Origin: Streptomyces sp. NBC_01244
GTDB taxonomy: Bacteria > Actinomycetota > Actinomycetes > Streptomycetales > Streptomycetaceae
NCBI RefSeq assembly: GCF_035987325.1
Contig: NZ_CP108488.1
Span: 2,914,001-2,978,000, forward strand
Length of the DNA stretch: 64,000 nucleotides
Direction: 5' to 3'
Below the pieces are notes generated by a model that was not told where the DNA came from, did no database searches, and saw nothing but the letters and a program-made list of their open reading frames with translations. Position numbers and translations under genes: made by a program. Below are positions 41,170-50,149 of the stretch, in pieces (the first letter of the stretch is position 1; every line of letters starts with the position of its first letter).

Positions 41170-42639
41170 ATGACGGAACGACCTGCCCAGCGTGTCCCCA
41201 ACCGGCAGCTCTCGGCACTGATCGCCGAGGCCGGGTTCTCCAACGCCGGGCTCGCCCGCCGTGTCGACCAGCTCGGTCTGGAGCACGGTCTCGATCTGCG
41301 GTACGACAAGACCTCCGTGACCCGCTGGCTGCGCGGGCAGCAGCCGCGCGGCACGACCCCGGCGCTGATCGCGGAGGTGTTCACCCGGCGCCTGGGGCGG
41401 CGGCTGTCCGCCCAGGACCTGGGCCTGGACGCGTGCGCCCCGGTGTACGCGGGGCTGGAGTTCGCGGCCACCCCCGAGGAGGCCGTCGACATCGCGAGCG
41501 GGCTGTGGCGCAAGGACTCCGGTTCGCACGCCGAACTGCGCAAGATCGCCTTCACCCCGGCCGGTCTGGTGGTGCCCAGCCGGGACTGGCTGATCGGGCG
41601 CGCCGACGAGCGGGTCGGCCGGGGCGCCGAGCAGGCCGCCTCGCGCGTTCCCGAACAGGGCCGCCCCGAACAGAGCCGTCCCCTGCCGGGCCGGGCCTCG
41701 GTGCCGCGGCAGCGGCAGATCGACCGCGGTCCCGGGCAGCGGGTGACGGGCGGTGACATCGCCGCGCTCAGATCGGTGGGCGAGCTGTTCCGCACCCTGG
41801 ACCACGCCTACGGCGGCGGCCATGCCCGCCAGGCCCTGGTCCGGTACCTGGAGCACGAGGCCGAGCCGATGCTGCGCGGCACCTACGGGGAGACCACCGG
41901 GCGCAGGCTGTTCTCCGCCGCCGCCGATCTGACCCGGCTCGCGGGCTGGACCTCGTACGACATCGCCGCGCACGGGCTCGCCCAGCGGTACTTCGTCCAG
42001 GCGCTGCGCCTGGCCCAGGCCGCCGGGGACCGGCCGTACGGGGCGTACGTGCTGATCACGATGAGCCGGCAGGCGGTCTACCTCGGGCACGGCCGGGAGG
42101 CGGTGCAGCTGGCCCGGGTGGCCCAGCAGGGCGTGGGCTCGGGGCCGCCGCCGGTGGTGCAGGCGCTGCTGCACTCGGCGGAGGCGCGCGGGCACGCGGT
42201 GCTCGGGGAGGTCAGGGCGTCGACGGCCTCGCTGGTGCGGGCCGAGCGGGCGCTGGGCGCGGCCCGGCCGGGGGACGACGTGCCGCACTGGGCGCGGGAC
42301 TACGACGAGGCGCAGCTCGCGGACGAGTTCGGGCACTGCCACCGGGACCTCCAGCAGTACCGGGCCTCGGCGCAGCACGCGGAGCGGTCCCTGCAGCTGC
42401 GGGCGCCCTCGTACGCGCGCTCGCGGCTGTTCTGCCGGGTGGTGCTGGCCACGGCGCGGCTGGGGCTGGGCGAGCTGGACCAGGCGTGCGCGCTGGGTGC
42501 GGAGGCGGCGCAGCAGGCGATGGAGATGCGGTCGGTGCGGGCGGTGGAGTACGTACGGGACTTCGAGCGTCGGCTCGAGCCGTATCGGGACGCGTCGGCG
42601 GTGCGGGGGTATCGGGACCGGGTGGCCGCCTTGTCGTGA
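41170..42639 (+). CDS. HTH regulator with TPR-like C-terminus (NsdA-like)
   Basis: 489-aa putative regulator. The N-terminal 80 residues look like a divergent helix-turn-helix (QLSALIAEAGFSNAGLARRV, YDKTSVTRWLRGQQPRG). Residues 200-480 are helical with repeating Ala/Leu pairs (ALRLAQAAGDRPYGAYVL, AVQLARVAQQG), as in tetratricopeptide proteins. Streptomyces have several such proteins that affect sporulation and antibiotic production, and NsdA is the closest style I recall, but identity is not established. The start may be ATG 41170 or GTG 41161; AGGAG lies just 3 bases before the latter and 12 before the former. Confidence 0.8.
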   Translation: MTERPAQRVPNRQLSALIAEAGFSNAGLARRVDQLGLEHGLDLRYDKTSVTRWLRGQQPRGTTPALIAEVFTRRLGRRLSAQDLGLDACAPVYAGLEFAATPEEAVDIASGLWRKDSGSHAELRKIAFTPAGLVVPSRDWLIGRADERVGRGAEQAASRVPEQGRPEQSRPLPGRASVPRQRQIDRGPGQRVTGGDIAALRSVGELFRTLDHAYGGGHARQALVRYLEHEAEPMLRGTYGETTGRRLFSAAADLTRLAGWTSYDIAAHGLAQRYFVQALRLAQAAGDRPYGAYVLITMSRQAVYLGHGREAVQLARVAQQGVGSGPPPVVQALLHSAEARGHAVLGEVRASTASLVRAERALGAARPGDDVPHWARDYDEAQLADEFGHCHRDLQQYRASAQHAERSLQLRAPSYARSRLFCRVVLATARLGLGELDQACALGAEAAQQAMEMRSVRAVEYVRDFERRLEPYRDASAVRGYRDRVAALS

Positions 42640-42968
42640 CCCTGCGGGTCGGCCGGGGTGTCGGCCGCGGCCCGGGGGCCCGGCGGCCCGGCGGGTGGCT
42701 GCGCCGTGGAGTCCCTGCGGGTCGCCTCCCGGGGCTCCGCCCCGGACCCCGCTCCTCAAACGCCGGAGGGGCTGAATTTGCCCTGCGGGCCCGTTTGCCC
42801 TGCGGACCGTTTGCCCTGCGGGCGGACCGGTGGGGGCTGGTTTTTTGCCCTGCGGGCGACCAGACACCGAGGTGCGGGGTTGCCCGCAGGGAAGGCGACA
42901 CCGGCCCCTGAGGTGCGTGGTTGCCCGCGGGGGCGGGGCTGCTCCGCGGGCACCGGTAGGGGGTTGGG
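42640..42968. repeat. Intergenic repeat region
   Basis: 329 bases without a gene. At 42728-42775 is a GGGGCTCCGCCCC hairpin followed by CTCCTCAAACGCCGGAGGGG, a sequence I recognise as a family dispersed in Streptomyces intergenic regions. Downstream are repeated blocks of TTTGCCCTGCGGGC (about 42778-42860) and inverted copies TTGCCCGCAGGG and TTGCCCGCGGGG. Confidence 0.7.
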
Positions 42969-44219
42969 TCAGGCCGCTACCGGGAGGGCGGCTTGTGGGG
43001 TGGACGGGACGGGGATGCCGAAGTCGCGGAGGACCGCGGCCGCGGCGCGGCGGGACGAGCGCAGGGCACCCTCGACGGTGTTGGTGTCCCGGTGGTCGCC
43101 GCACACGTACAGACCGGCCAGGACCCGGACGGTGCGCCGGGTGTCCTGCGGCGGCGGCATGGCGGGGACGGCCTCGGGGGTGTGGTGGACGGCGAGCAGC
43201 TCCCAGTCGCGGGTCGCGGTCTCGTAGAGCCGGGCCAGGCGGGACGCGACCGTCCGGGTGGGCGGCGGCGGGCCGAGCACGGTGGTGGTGACCAGGCTCC
43301 GGCCGGCCGGGGCGCGCGTCGGGTCGACCGCGCTCATCACCGCGGTGTGGGCGACCGGCCAGTCCGGGTCCCCGTCCAGGAGCAGCGAGCCGTCCCAGGC
43401 GAGCGGGGTGGTGGTGGCGTGGTGCAGCACGGTCACCTGGTGGAAGGCGGGCACGCGCAGGCCCGGGAGCAGTTCGGCGGCGGCCCGGGCGCCGGTGGCC
43501 AGGACGGCGGAGCGGCAGCTGAAGTCGCCGTGTTCCTCGGTGGTGACCAGGTTGGTGGCGACGGAGCGGACCCGGACCCCGGTGCGCACGGTGCCGGGCG
43601 GCAGCGCGGCGGCGAGCAGTCCGGGCAGGGTGGCGGCGCCTCCTTCGGGCACGGCGAGGCGGCCGCGCGCGAAGGTGCGCAGAGCCGCGTCGGCGACGCG
43701 GCTGGAGGTGCCGAGTGCGGGGTCGCGCAGGAGCGCGGCGAGGAGCGGGCGCAGCGTCGTACCGAGGCTCCTGGAGCTCAGGGCCGCGTGCGCGGTGCGC
43801 TCGGGGCGGGCCAGCAGGCGTTCCTCGGGCAGGGCGGCGAGGCGGGCGAGCGCCGCGCCGATCCTGGCCTGGTCGAGGGAGCCGCTGGTCAGGGCGCGGG
43901 CGGGGGTGAGGGCGCCGGCGCGCAGGGTTCGGCCGTCGCTGTGGACGAGGGCGCCGGGTGCGAAGGGCTTGAGGACCAGGCCTTCCAGGCCCGGGGTGCG
44001 GGCCGGTTCGGTGTAGGCGGTGTTGAGGAGCTGGCCGATCCGGTCGAGCCGGAAGCCGTCCACCGTCTCGGTGGCCATCCGGCCGCCGGGATCGTCGGCG
44101 CCCTCCAGGACGATGACCGTGACTCCGGCCGCGATCAGGTGGTGCGCTGCCGCGAGTCCGGAGACTCCGGCTCCTACGATGACCACGTCCGCATGGTGTG
44201 CGTGTGCGCTGTTGAGCAC
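42969..44219 (-). CDS. FAD-dependent oxidoreductase (amine oxidase-like)
   Basis: 416-aa flavoprotein starting at GTG 44219 after GGGGAGGGG. The Rossmann motif is VVIVGAGVSGLAAAHHL (12-28), followed by EGADDPGGRMATETVDGF, the usual second FAD contact of the amine oxidase/protoporphyrinogen oxidase family. The C-terminus has YVCGDHRDTNTVEGALRSSRRAA, the closing FAD-binding segment. The substrate is unknown: carotenoid, amine or porphyrin-like compounds are possible. It lies on the minus strand downstream of the TIGR01777 epimerase with 209 bases between. Confidence 0.88.
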   Translation of the reverse strand: MLNSAHAHHADVVIVGAGVSGLAAAHHLIAAGVTVIVLEGADDPGGRMATETVDGFRLDRIGQLLNTAYTEPARTPGLEGLVLKPFAPGALVHSDGRTLRAGALTPARALTSGSLDQARIGAALARLAALPEERLLARPERTAHAALSSRSLGTTLRPLLAALLRDPALGTSSRVADAALRTFARGRLAVPEGGAATLPGLLAAALPPGTVRTGVRVRSVATNLVTTEEHGDFSCRSAVLATGARAAAELLPGLRVPAFHQVTVLHHATTTPLAWDGSLLLDGDPDWPVAHTAVMSAVDPTRAPAGRSLVTTTVLGPPPPTRTVASRLARLYETATRDWELLAVHHTPEAVPAMPPPQDTRRTVRVLAGLYVCGDHRDTNTVEGALRSSRRAAAAVLRDFGIPVPSTPQAALPVAA

Positions 44220-44428
44220 GTGCCCCTCCCCGAGGTCGGCCCGGCTGTGTGGGGAACCTCCTTCCCCCAACGGACTCCAGCGGAACCCGAGTTGGGTGTG
44301 CCATTACGGGTGATGCGGTCAACTCCGGTCGCACGGCGGTCGCATTCGGCTCACGGATGGTCGCACGCGTGCGCCGGGGCGCTCCCCCTGGAGCCCCGCG
44401 GCTTTCCGGCCCGGAGCGCCGGGGCCTT

Positions 44429-45322
44429 TCAGGCCTCCAGCGCGGCCCTGATCGACTCCTCGATCCCCGGGTACCGGAAGACGAACCCGGACTCCAGCAG
44501 CCGGGCGGGACGCACCCGCTGACTGCCCAGCACGTCCTGGGCGAACTCCCCGAGCACCACGCGCATGACCGGCGCGGGCACGGCGAACACCGCCGGGCGG
44601 TGCAGGACCCGGCCCATCGCGGCGGTGACCTCGCGGTTGGTCAGGGGCTCGGGGGCGGTCAGGTTCACCGGCCCGGCCAGGGCCGGGGTGTCGATGATGT
44701 GGCGCAGGGCGGCGATCTCGTCGTGCATCGAGATGTGCGACCAGTACTGGCGGCCGTTGCCGAGGCGGCCGCCGATACCGGCCTTGAAGATCGGGAACAG
44801 CTTCCCCCAGGCCCCGCCCCCGGCGGAGACGACCAGTCCGGTACGGGCGAACACGGTCCGGATCCCGGCGTCCCGGGCGGGCGCCGCGGCGGCCTCCCAC
44901 GCGACGCACACCTCGGAGAGGAACCCCTCCCCCGCCGGGGCGTCCTCGTCGATCCACCGGTCGCCCGTGTCGCCGTAGTACCCGACGGCGGTGCCGCAGA
45001 CGAGCGTCGCGGGCGGCTCGTCCATGGCGGCCACGGCGGAGGCGATGGCGGCCGTGCCCTTGACCCTGCTGTCGCGGATCTCCCGCTTGTAGGCGGCCGT
45101 CCAGCGGTGGTCCCCGACCCCGGCCCCGGCGAGGTGCACGACGGCTGCGCACCCGGCGAGCCCGGCCGGGTCCACGTACCCGCGCGCGGGGTCCCACCGT
45201 GCCTCGCCGGGCCCGGCCGGCTCCCGCCGCACGAAGCGGACCAGTTCGTGTCCGTCCGCCTTCAGTGACCGCCCGAGGGCGCTGCCGATGAGCCCGGTGG
45301 CACCGGTGACCGCGATACGCAT
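44429..45322 (-). CDS. TIGR01777-family NAD-dependent epimerase
   Basis: 297-aa SDR-type protein. RIAVTGATGLIGSALGRSL is the nucleotide-binding loop; VVHLAGAGVGDHRWTAAYK and GTAVGYYGDTGD are typical of this family (YfcH-like). PVNLTAPEPLTNREVTAAMG and LLESGFVFRYP complete the signature. The ATG at 45322 is preferred over an upstream frame. The exact reaction is unknown; such genes are common near lipB in actinobacteria. It is separated by 105 bases from the VIT1-like gene. Confidence 0.92.
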   Translation of the reverse strand: MRIAVTGATGLIGSALGRSLKADGHELVRFVRREPAGPGEARWDPARGYVDPAGLAGCAAVVHLAGAGVGDHRWTAAYKREIRDSRVKGTAAIASAVAAMDEPPATLVCGTAVGYYGDTGDRWIDEDAPAGEGFLSEVCVAWEAAAAPARDAGIRTVFARTGLVVSAGGGAWGKLFPIFKAGIGGRLGNGRQYWSHISMHDEIAALRHIIDTPALAGPVNLTAPEPLTNREVTAAMGRVLHRPAVFAVPAPVMRVVLGEFAQDVLGSQRVRPARLLESGFVFRYPGIEESIRAALEA

Positions 45323-45427
45323 GGCCCCATCTTGGCAGCGGACCCGTGACCGCGGGGCCGCCCGGCCGCCGCCGCATGGGCTCCGGCGCGGAACCGGGTA
45401 CACCCCGGTGTGGTGGCGGTGGGCCCC

Positions 45428-46135
45428 TCAGGTGGCCGCTCCCAGCCAGGTGCCGACCGCGTAGGTCACCGCCATGGCCAGCGCGCCGCCGGTGACGTTG
45501 CGCAGGATCGCACGGGCCGCGGGCGCGCCGCCCAGCCGTGCGCTGAGCATCCCGCACAGGGTCAGGGACAGCAGGACCGCGACCACGGTCACCGGGACCC
45601 TCTGGGACGCCCCCGGCAGGACGATCGCCAGCAGCGGCAGCAGCGCCCCGACCGTGAACGCCACCAGGCTCGCCACCGCCGCGTGCCAGGGGTTGGCCAG
45701 CTCGTCGGGGTTGATCCCCAGCTCCACCCGCGCGTGCGCCCGCAGCGCGTCCCGCTCCGTCAGCTGTTCCGCCGCCTCCCGGGCCACCGGCTCGCTCAAC
45801 CCCCTGCCCACCAGCAGCCCCGTCAGCTCCTCCAGCTCCTCCTGCGGCGACTCCGCCAGCTCGCGCCGCTCCACGTCCAGCGCAGCCTTCTCCGAGTCCC
45901 GCTGGGAGCTGACCGACACGTACTCCCCGGCCGCCATCGACAGCGCGCCCGCCAGCAGCCCGGCGACCCCCGCCGCCAGGATCGCCGTCCGCGAGGTCGT
46001 GGCTCCGGCGACACCGACGACCAGCCCCGCCGTGGAGATGATGCCGTCGTTCGCGCCGAGCACCCCCGCGCGCAGCCAGTTCAGCCGGGTACTGATCGCC
46101 GCGCTCCGCCCCGCCGCACCATCCGTTTCCGTCAC
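45428..46135 (-). CDS. VIT1/CCC1-family divalent metal transporter
   Basis: 235-aa membrane protein. LNWLRAGVLGANDGIISTAG is the signature TM1 of the family, followed by VVGVAGATTSRTAILAAG and MAAGEYVSVSSQRDSEKAAL, which includes the metal-entry motif. A cytosolic acidic helical segment (SPQEELEELTGLLV) is the putative metal-binding domain, then two more TM helices. Relatives move Fe(II) or Mn(II) into vacuoles or out of cells. Divergent from the phosphatase gene with 76 bases between. Confidence 0.9.
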   Translation of the reverse strand: MTETDGAAGRSAAISTRLNWLRAGVLGANDGIISTAGLVVGVAGATTSRTAILAAGVAGLLAGALSMAAGEYVSVSSQRDSEKAALDVERRELAESPQEELEELTGLLVGRGLSEPVAREAAEQLTERDALRAHARVELGINPDELANPWHAAVASLVAFTVGALLPLLAIVLPGASQRVPVTVVAVLLSLTLCGMLSARLGGAPAARAILRNVTGGALAMAVTYAVGTWLGAAT

Positions 46136-46211
46136 GCCACCACTGTCGCGGCCCCAGCCCTACGGAGCCACCCGGCGTGCGCGCCTCCGGCGGCGGGATC
46201 AGGGTGGAGGG

Positions 46212-47366
46212 GTGAGACGCCGACGCGAGGAGCCGGGCTGGCTGCGCGGGGCGCCGCCGCCGCGCTGGGCCCGCCTCGCGCCGGCGGTGGCCCTTGTCGT
46301 GCTGGTGTTCGTGCAGCGGATCACCCCGGGCGACGTCGAGCTGGGCTACTTCCTGGCCGGTCTCCCCCCGGTGGCCGCCTTCGCCTACGGGGCCGCCGGG
46401 ACCGCCGTCTTCGCCGGAGTGGTGCTGGTCCTCATCGGCCTGCCCTCGCTCGGGATCGCCCACGCCCAGGGCTCCGACCTCGGGACCGTCGCGGTGATCG
46501 GGCTGCTCAGCATCGTGGTCGCCTGGGTCCGAAAACGCCGGGACGCCCAGCTGGTGAGCGTGCGCACCGTCGCGGAGGCGGCGCAGCTCGCGGTGCTGCC
46601 GCCCGTCCCCGAACGGGTCGGCGCGGTCGGCTGCGCGGGCCTCTACCGGGCGGCCCAGCACGGCACCCTGGTCGGCGGCGACCTGTACGACGTACGGGTC
46701 GGCCCCTACGGCGTGCGCGCGCTGATCGGCGACGTCCAGGGCCACGGCCTGGCCGCCGTCGGCACCGTGGCCTCGCTGCTCGGCGCCTTCCGGGAAGGGG
46801 TCCTGGACGACGCGGAGCTCACGACGGTGGCGGCCCGGCTGGACCGGCGGCTGCTCGCGGACTCGGCGGCCGAGTCGGTGGCGCACGCGGAGCTCTTCGC
46901 GACGGCGGCGCTGCTGGAGTTCCCGCCCGGGCTGGACCTCGTACGGATCGTGTCGTGCGGGCATCCCCCGCCCCTGCTGCTACGGGGTTTCGGGGTCTCG
47001 GAGGTCGAGGTGGACCCGGGGCCTCCGCTGGGCCTGGGCCTGGCCGGCCCCACCCCGGCGGCGCCGGCGGAGCTCCGGATCCTCCCCGGGGACCGGCTGG
47101 TGATGTATACGGACGGGGTGACGGAGGCTCGCGACGCGGCGGGGAACTTCTACCCGCTGGCCGCGCGCGTGCCCGTACTGGCGTCGGATCCGGCGGGGCT
47201 GGCCGAGGCGGTGTGGCGGGACTTGCGGTCCTTCACCGGGGGCGGGCCGCGCGACGACGTGGCCCTGCTGGTGCTGTCCCTGTCCCCGGAGCCGGGCGGG
47301 GAGCCGGGCGGGGCGCCGGACCGGGCTCCGGGCCGGGCTCGGGGCGGGGGACCCGGCGCACGGTGA
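46212..47366 (+). CDS. PP2C/SpoIIE-type Ser/Thr phosphatase
   Basis: 384-aa membrane-anchored phosphatase from GTG 46212 after GGAGG. Three hydrophobic helices (about residues 20-38, 48-85 and 95-112) precede the catalytic domain (about 150-365): GGDLYDVRVGPYG, ALIGDVQGHGLAA (metal Asp), RIVSCGHPPPLLL, LVMYTDGVTEARD and DDVALLVLSL. The C-terminus is low complexity, Gly/Pro/Arg-rich. SpoIIE-type phosphatases usually act on anti-sigma-factor antagonists. No such partner is next to it. A PAS or GAF sensor is absent, so the TM part may sense. Confidence 0.9.
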   Translation: MRRRREEPGWLRGAPPPRWARLAPAVALVVLVFVQRITPGDVELGYFLAGLPPVAAFAYGAAGTAVFAGVVLVLIGLPSLGIAHAQGSDLGTVAVIGLLSIVVAWVRKRRDAQLVSVRTVAEAAQLAVLPPVPERVGAVGCAGLYRAAQHGTLVGGDLYDVRVGPYGVRALIGDVQGHGLAAVGTVASLLGAFREGVLDDAELTTVAARLDRRLLADSAAESVAHAELFATAALLEFPPGLDLVRIVSCGHPPPLLLRGFGVSEVEVDPGPPLGLGLAGPTPAAPAELRILPGDRLVMYTDGVTEARDAAGNFYPLAARVPVLASDPAGLAEAVWRDLRSFTGGGPRDDVALLVLSLSPEPGGEPGGAPDRAPGRARGGGPGAR

Positions 47367-47418
47367 CCACGCCGTACTGATCACATGACCACATGATGAC
47401 AATCGCCCATTTGGGTCA

Positions 47419-47464
47419 ATTTCCGTGTTTCGCTCGGGTTTTCCAGCCCCCAGAGCACGGAAAT
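47419..47464 (+). promoter_or_regulatory. Long inverted repeat in CE4 leader
   Basis: ATTTCCGTG (47419-47427) and CACGGAAAT (47456-47464) are perfect 9-base arms around 28 bases, ending 13 bases before the deacetylase ATG at 47478. It could fold in the mRNA leader or be an operator. Confidence 0.4.
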
Positions 47465-47477
47465 CGAGGCCCCACCG

Positions 47478-48263
47478 ATGCGCGCACCGTACAAACACAA
47501 CCAGCGGATCACGGCGGTCATCGCGGCGGCCGGCGCCGTCGCCCTGGTCACCGGCGCGATCGTGGTCGGCCTGGCCGGGGAAGAGGCGGTGGCGGAACCG
47601 GATTCGGCGCAGAACCAGCAGATCGAGGCCCCCGCCCCGCTCCGGGTGGGATCGGCCCTGGTGCGCGCGGCCGAGGACGGGGGCAAGGTCGTCAACCTCA
47701 CCCTCGACGACGGCCCGGACCCGAGGTGGACCCCGAAGGCGCTCGAACTCCTCGAGGCCCACGACGCGAAGGCCACCTTCTGTCTGACCGGGCCGAACGC
47801 GAAGAAGCATCCGGACCTGGTGAAGGAGATCACCTCGGCCGGCCACCGCCTGTGCAACCACGCGGTCGGCCACGACACGGCCATGGACAAGAAGGACGTC
47901 GCGTACCAGGAGAAGGAGATCATGGACGCGAAGCGGATGATCGACGAGGCGAGCGGTACCGCCCGCATCTGGTACTACCGCGCCCCCGGCGGCGCCTTCA
48001 CCCCCGAGAGCCGCGAGTTCGCGGCCCGCGCCGGGATGGCCAACCTCGGCTGGAACGTCGACCCCGGCGACTTCGACCGGCCCGGCGCGGACACGATCGT
48101 CAGCACCGTGCAGGAGCAGTTGAAGACCAAAGGGCCGACGATCCTCATGCACGACGGGGGCGGCGACCGCTCGCAGTCCGTCGAGGCCCTCGAAAAGCTG
48201 CTGCCGTGGCTCAAGGAGCAGGGCTACGGATTCAGCTTCCCGAAGATCCCCGAGGCGGGCTGA
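47478..48263 (+). CDS. CE4-family polysaccharide deacetylase (NodB homology)
   Basis: 261-aa exported enzyme. The N-terminus is basic and followed by one hydrophobic helix (about residues 12-34), a signal anchor or uncleaved signal. The NodB domain has motif 1 LTLDDGPDPRWTP (metal Asp pair), motif 2 HRLCNHAVGHD (His-x4-type metal pair), motif 3 WYYRAPGGAF and motif 5 ILMHDGGGD. Such enzymes remove N-acetyl groups from peptidoglycan or other GlcNAc polymers. It is not part of the 16-23 kb locus, whose deacetylase is of a different family. Confidence 0.9.
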   Translation: MRAPYKHNQRITAVIAAAGAVALVTGAIVVGLAGEEAVAEPDSAQNQQIEAPAPLRVGSALVRAAEDGGKVVNLTLDDGPDPRWTPKALELLEAHDAKATFCLTGPNAKKHPDLVKEITSAGHRLCNHAVGHDTAMDKKDVAYQEKEIMDAKRMIDEASGTARIWYYRAPGGAFTPESREFAARAGMANLGWNVDPGDFDRPGADTIVSTVQEQLKTKGPTILMHDGGGDRSQSVEALEKLLPWLKEQGYGFSFPKIPEAG

Positions 48264-48304
48264 GGCCTGCCTGCCGGCCCGGCCCAGCCCGCCCCCGCCC
48301 CCGC

Positions 48305-48568
48305 CTACCCGGCGTCGCGGATGAAGGAACGGACCAGCTTGCAGGTCACGTTCGACGGCCGGCGGATCCCCGTCCGGACGGCCATCGTGCGGATCTTGCG
48401 GTTGGTGGCGCGCTGGGCGTCGTACGTGCCCGAGTCGAGCAGCGATATCGCCAGGCGCATCGCCTTCAGCCGCCGGTTGTGGCTCTCGTACCACTCGCGG
48501 GGCAGCCCCGCCGGCAGCGGCTTCTTCTTGACGGGCTCGATGGTGCGCAGGGTCATGGCAGTGGCCAT
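48305..48568 (-). CDS. Small basic conserved hypothetical protein
   Basis: 87-aa basic protein, cytosolic, with KKKPLPAGLPREWYESHNRR and VRTGIRRPSNVTCKLVRS. Its ATG at 48568 follows GGGAGG, an ideal ribosome site, so it is probably translated. No known domain is recognised; one Cys is present (in VTCKL). It converges with the CE4 deacetylase and diverges from the ArsC-like gene. Confidence 0.7.
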   Translation of the reverse strand: MATAMTLRTIEPVKKKPLPAGLPREWYESHNRRLKAMRLAISLLDSGTYDAQRATNRKIRTMAVRTGIRRPSNVTCKLVRSFIRDAG

Positions 48569-48661
48569 CTACAGCCTCCCAAAGGCAAGTTGGCGTCCTG
48601 TCCTTCTCCTTGAATTTTACCGGCGACCACTGACAAAGGACCTGGCCAGACAGCACCTCGC

Positions 48662-48667
48662 TAAGCT
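48662..48667 (+). promoter_or_regulatory. -10 element of the ArsC-like gene
   Basis: TAAGCT ends 7 bases before the ATG at 48675, suggesting a leaderless transcript. No convincing -35 at correct spacing. Confidence 0.4.
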
Positions 48668-48674
48668 TTCGGGC

Positions 48675-49058
48675 ATGGAGATCTGGATCAATCCCGCCTG
48701 CTCGAAGTGCCGCAGCGCACTGACCCTGCTGGACGCGGAGGGCGCCGAGTACACCGTCCGCCGCTACCTGGAGGACGTGCCCTCCGAAGCCGAGATCCGC
48801 GAGGTCCTGGGCCGGCTGGGCCTGGAGCCCTGGGACATCACCCGCACCTCGGACCCCCTGGCCAAGGAGACGGGCGTACGGGACCTGCCGCGCGAGGAGA
48901 CCGACGAGGCCCGCGGAGCCTGGATCAGCCACCTGGCGGCGCACCCGAAGCTGATCCAGCGCCCGATCATCACGGCCGAGGACGGCACGGCGGTGGTGGC
49001 CCGCTCGGAGGAGGCCGTCCGAGAGGCCCTCTCCCGCACGGCCCAGGGTCAGCCCTAG
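48675..49058 (+). CDS. ArsC/Spx-family thioredoxin-fold protein
   Basis: 127-aa protein of the ArsC/YffB/Spx family. NPACSKCRSALTLL holds a CxxC pair (C9, C12), an N-terminal thioredoxin-fold active site. PREETDEARGAWISHL and LIQRPIITAEDGTAVV are the typical C-terminal segment of the family. It may reduce arsenate, but many homologues are redox regulators with other roles; no arsenic genes surround it, so an arsenate role is not supported by context. Its stop overlaps the stop of the convergent serine hydrolase gene at 49055-49058 (CTAG). Confidence 0.85.
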   Translation: MEIWINPACSKCRSALTLLDAEGAEYTVRRYLEDVPSEAEIREVLGRLGLEPWDITRTSDPLAKETGVRDLPREETDEARGAWISHLAAHPKLIQRPIITAEDGTAVVARSEEAVREALSRTAQGQP

Positions 49059-50149
49059 CCGGCGAAGCCCGCGTTCACGAACTCCACGACGCGCCCGACC
49101 TGCTGGGTCCCGCTCGTGCCGGGCCGCGGGTTGGAGGCGAAGACGAGCCTGCGCCCGGCGTGCTCGGTGGCGAACACCGCGGTCGACCAGCCGGGGCCGG
49201 AGCCCGTCTTCCCCCAGACCGTGGTGCCGGCCGTCTCGTGGCGCATCAAGCCGGCCGCGCTGAAGCAGGCCCTCGGCGACAGGCACTTGTTCTCCTGGGC
49301 GTTGGGCACGTCCGGGACCTCGTACAGGTGCCGCTGCTGGGCGGGCGGCAGCAGTCGGCCGCCCAGCAGTGCGGCCATGAAGCGGTCCAGATCGGCCGCG
49401 GTGGAGACCAGGCCGCCCTCCGCCCAGAACCTGGCCATCCGCGGATCCGTCGACATCCGGGTCTGCCGCAGCCCCAGGGGGCGCAGGATGCGGCGCTGCA
49501 GTTCCTCCGCGTAGGTCCGGCCGGATATCCGCTCCACGAGCAGGCCCGCGACGAAGGTGTTCGTCCCGTTGTACTGCTGGGCCGCGCCCGGGGCGGGTGT
49601 GCGGCCCGGGCGGGCGGCCGCGTCCTGCGCGAACGTCTCGACGACGAGGGCCCGCGGGTCGGTGGAATCGCCGGTGACCTTCGGAAGGTCGGCGGTGTGG
49701 TCCATGAGCTGCCGGACGCTCACTCCGGCGTAGGCCCCGGGTATCAGGTCGGGCAGGTAGCGGCGCACCGGCGCGTCGATCTCTATCCGGTGCTCCGCGA
49801 CGAGCCGCAGCACCAGGGCGTTGGTGAACAGCTTGGTGACGCTGCCGATCGGCACCTCCGCGTCGGCGGCGACCGGCCCGCCGGTCCCGGTCCACGGCGT
49901 GCGCAGCCCCTCGCCGGACAGCCGCACCAGGGCCCCCGTCGAGAACCCGTCGGGCAGGGAGGCCAGCAAGGCCCGCAGCGCGGCGGGGTCCTGGGTGGCC
50001 CCCTGCCGGGCGTGGAGCGCCGTCGCGGCGGAGCCTTCGGACCCACCGGGCGCGGCCAGTGCGACCGGGGCGCCCACACCCACGGCGAGGACCGCCAGGG
50101 CGACGCCGGTGACGGCGATCCGGCGGGCGGTGCGGGGGCGTGCGTTCAT
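49055..50149 (-). CDS. Serine hydrolase (class C beta-lactamase/DD-carboxypeptidase fold)
   Basis: 364-aa secreted protein. An N-terminal signal peptide (RIAVTGVALAVLAVGVGAPVALA) is followed by a penicillin-binding-type domain with SxxK at S103-K106 (GSVTKLF) and a YxN motif in QQYNGTN. The C-terminus has GKTGSGPG in place of the KTG motif, as in DD-peptidases. Likely a cell-wall carboxypeptidase or esterase; lactam hydrolysis is less likely. ATG 50149 follows AGGAG at 7 bases. Its stop codon overlaps that of the convergent ArsC-like gene. Confidence 0.9.
   Translation of the reverse strand: MNARPRTARRIAVTGVALAVLAVGVGAPVALAAPGGSEGSAATALHARQGATQDPAALRALLASLPDGFSTGALVRLSGEGLRTPWTGTGGPVAADAEVPIGSVTKLFTNALVLRLVAEHRIEIDAPVRRYLPDLIPGAYAGVSVRQLMDHTADLPKVTGDSTDPRALVVETFAQDAAARPGRTPAPGAAQQYNGTNTFVAGLLVERISGRTYAEELQRRILRPLGLRQTRMSTDPRMARFWAEGGLVSTAADLDRFMAALLGGRLLPPAQQRHLYEVPDVPNAQENKCLSPRACFSAAGLMRHETAGTTVWGKTGSGPGWSTAVFATEHAGRRLVFASNPRPGTSGTQQVGRVVEFVNAGFAG

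Noticed and set aside
41146..44334. 1062-codon minus-strand frame
   Set aside because: Antisense to the regulator at 41170 and in the wrong frame of the oxidoreductase; Arg/Pro-rich shadow.
47478..48263. CE4 deacetylase as part of the polysaccharide locus
   Set aside because: It is 24 kb away and of a different family; nothing links it to the locus.
48675..49058. Arsenic-resistance operon
   Set aside because: The ArsC-like gene is isolated with no arsR, arsB or acr3 nearby, so only the fold family is reported.
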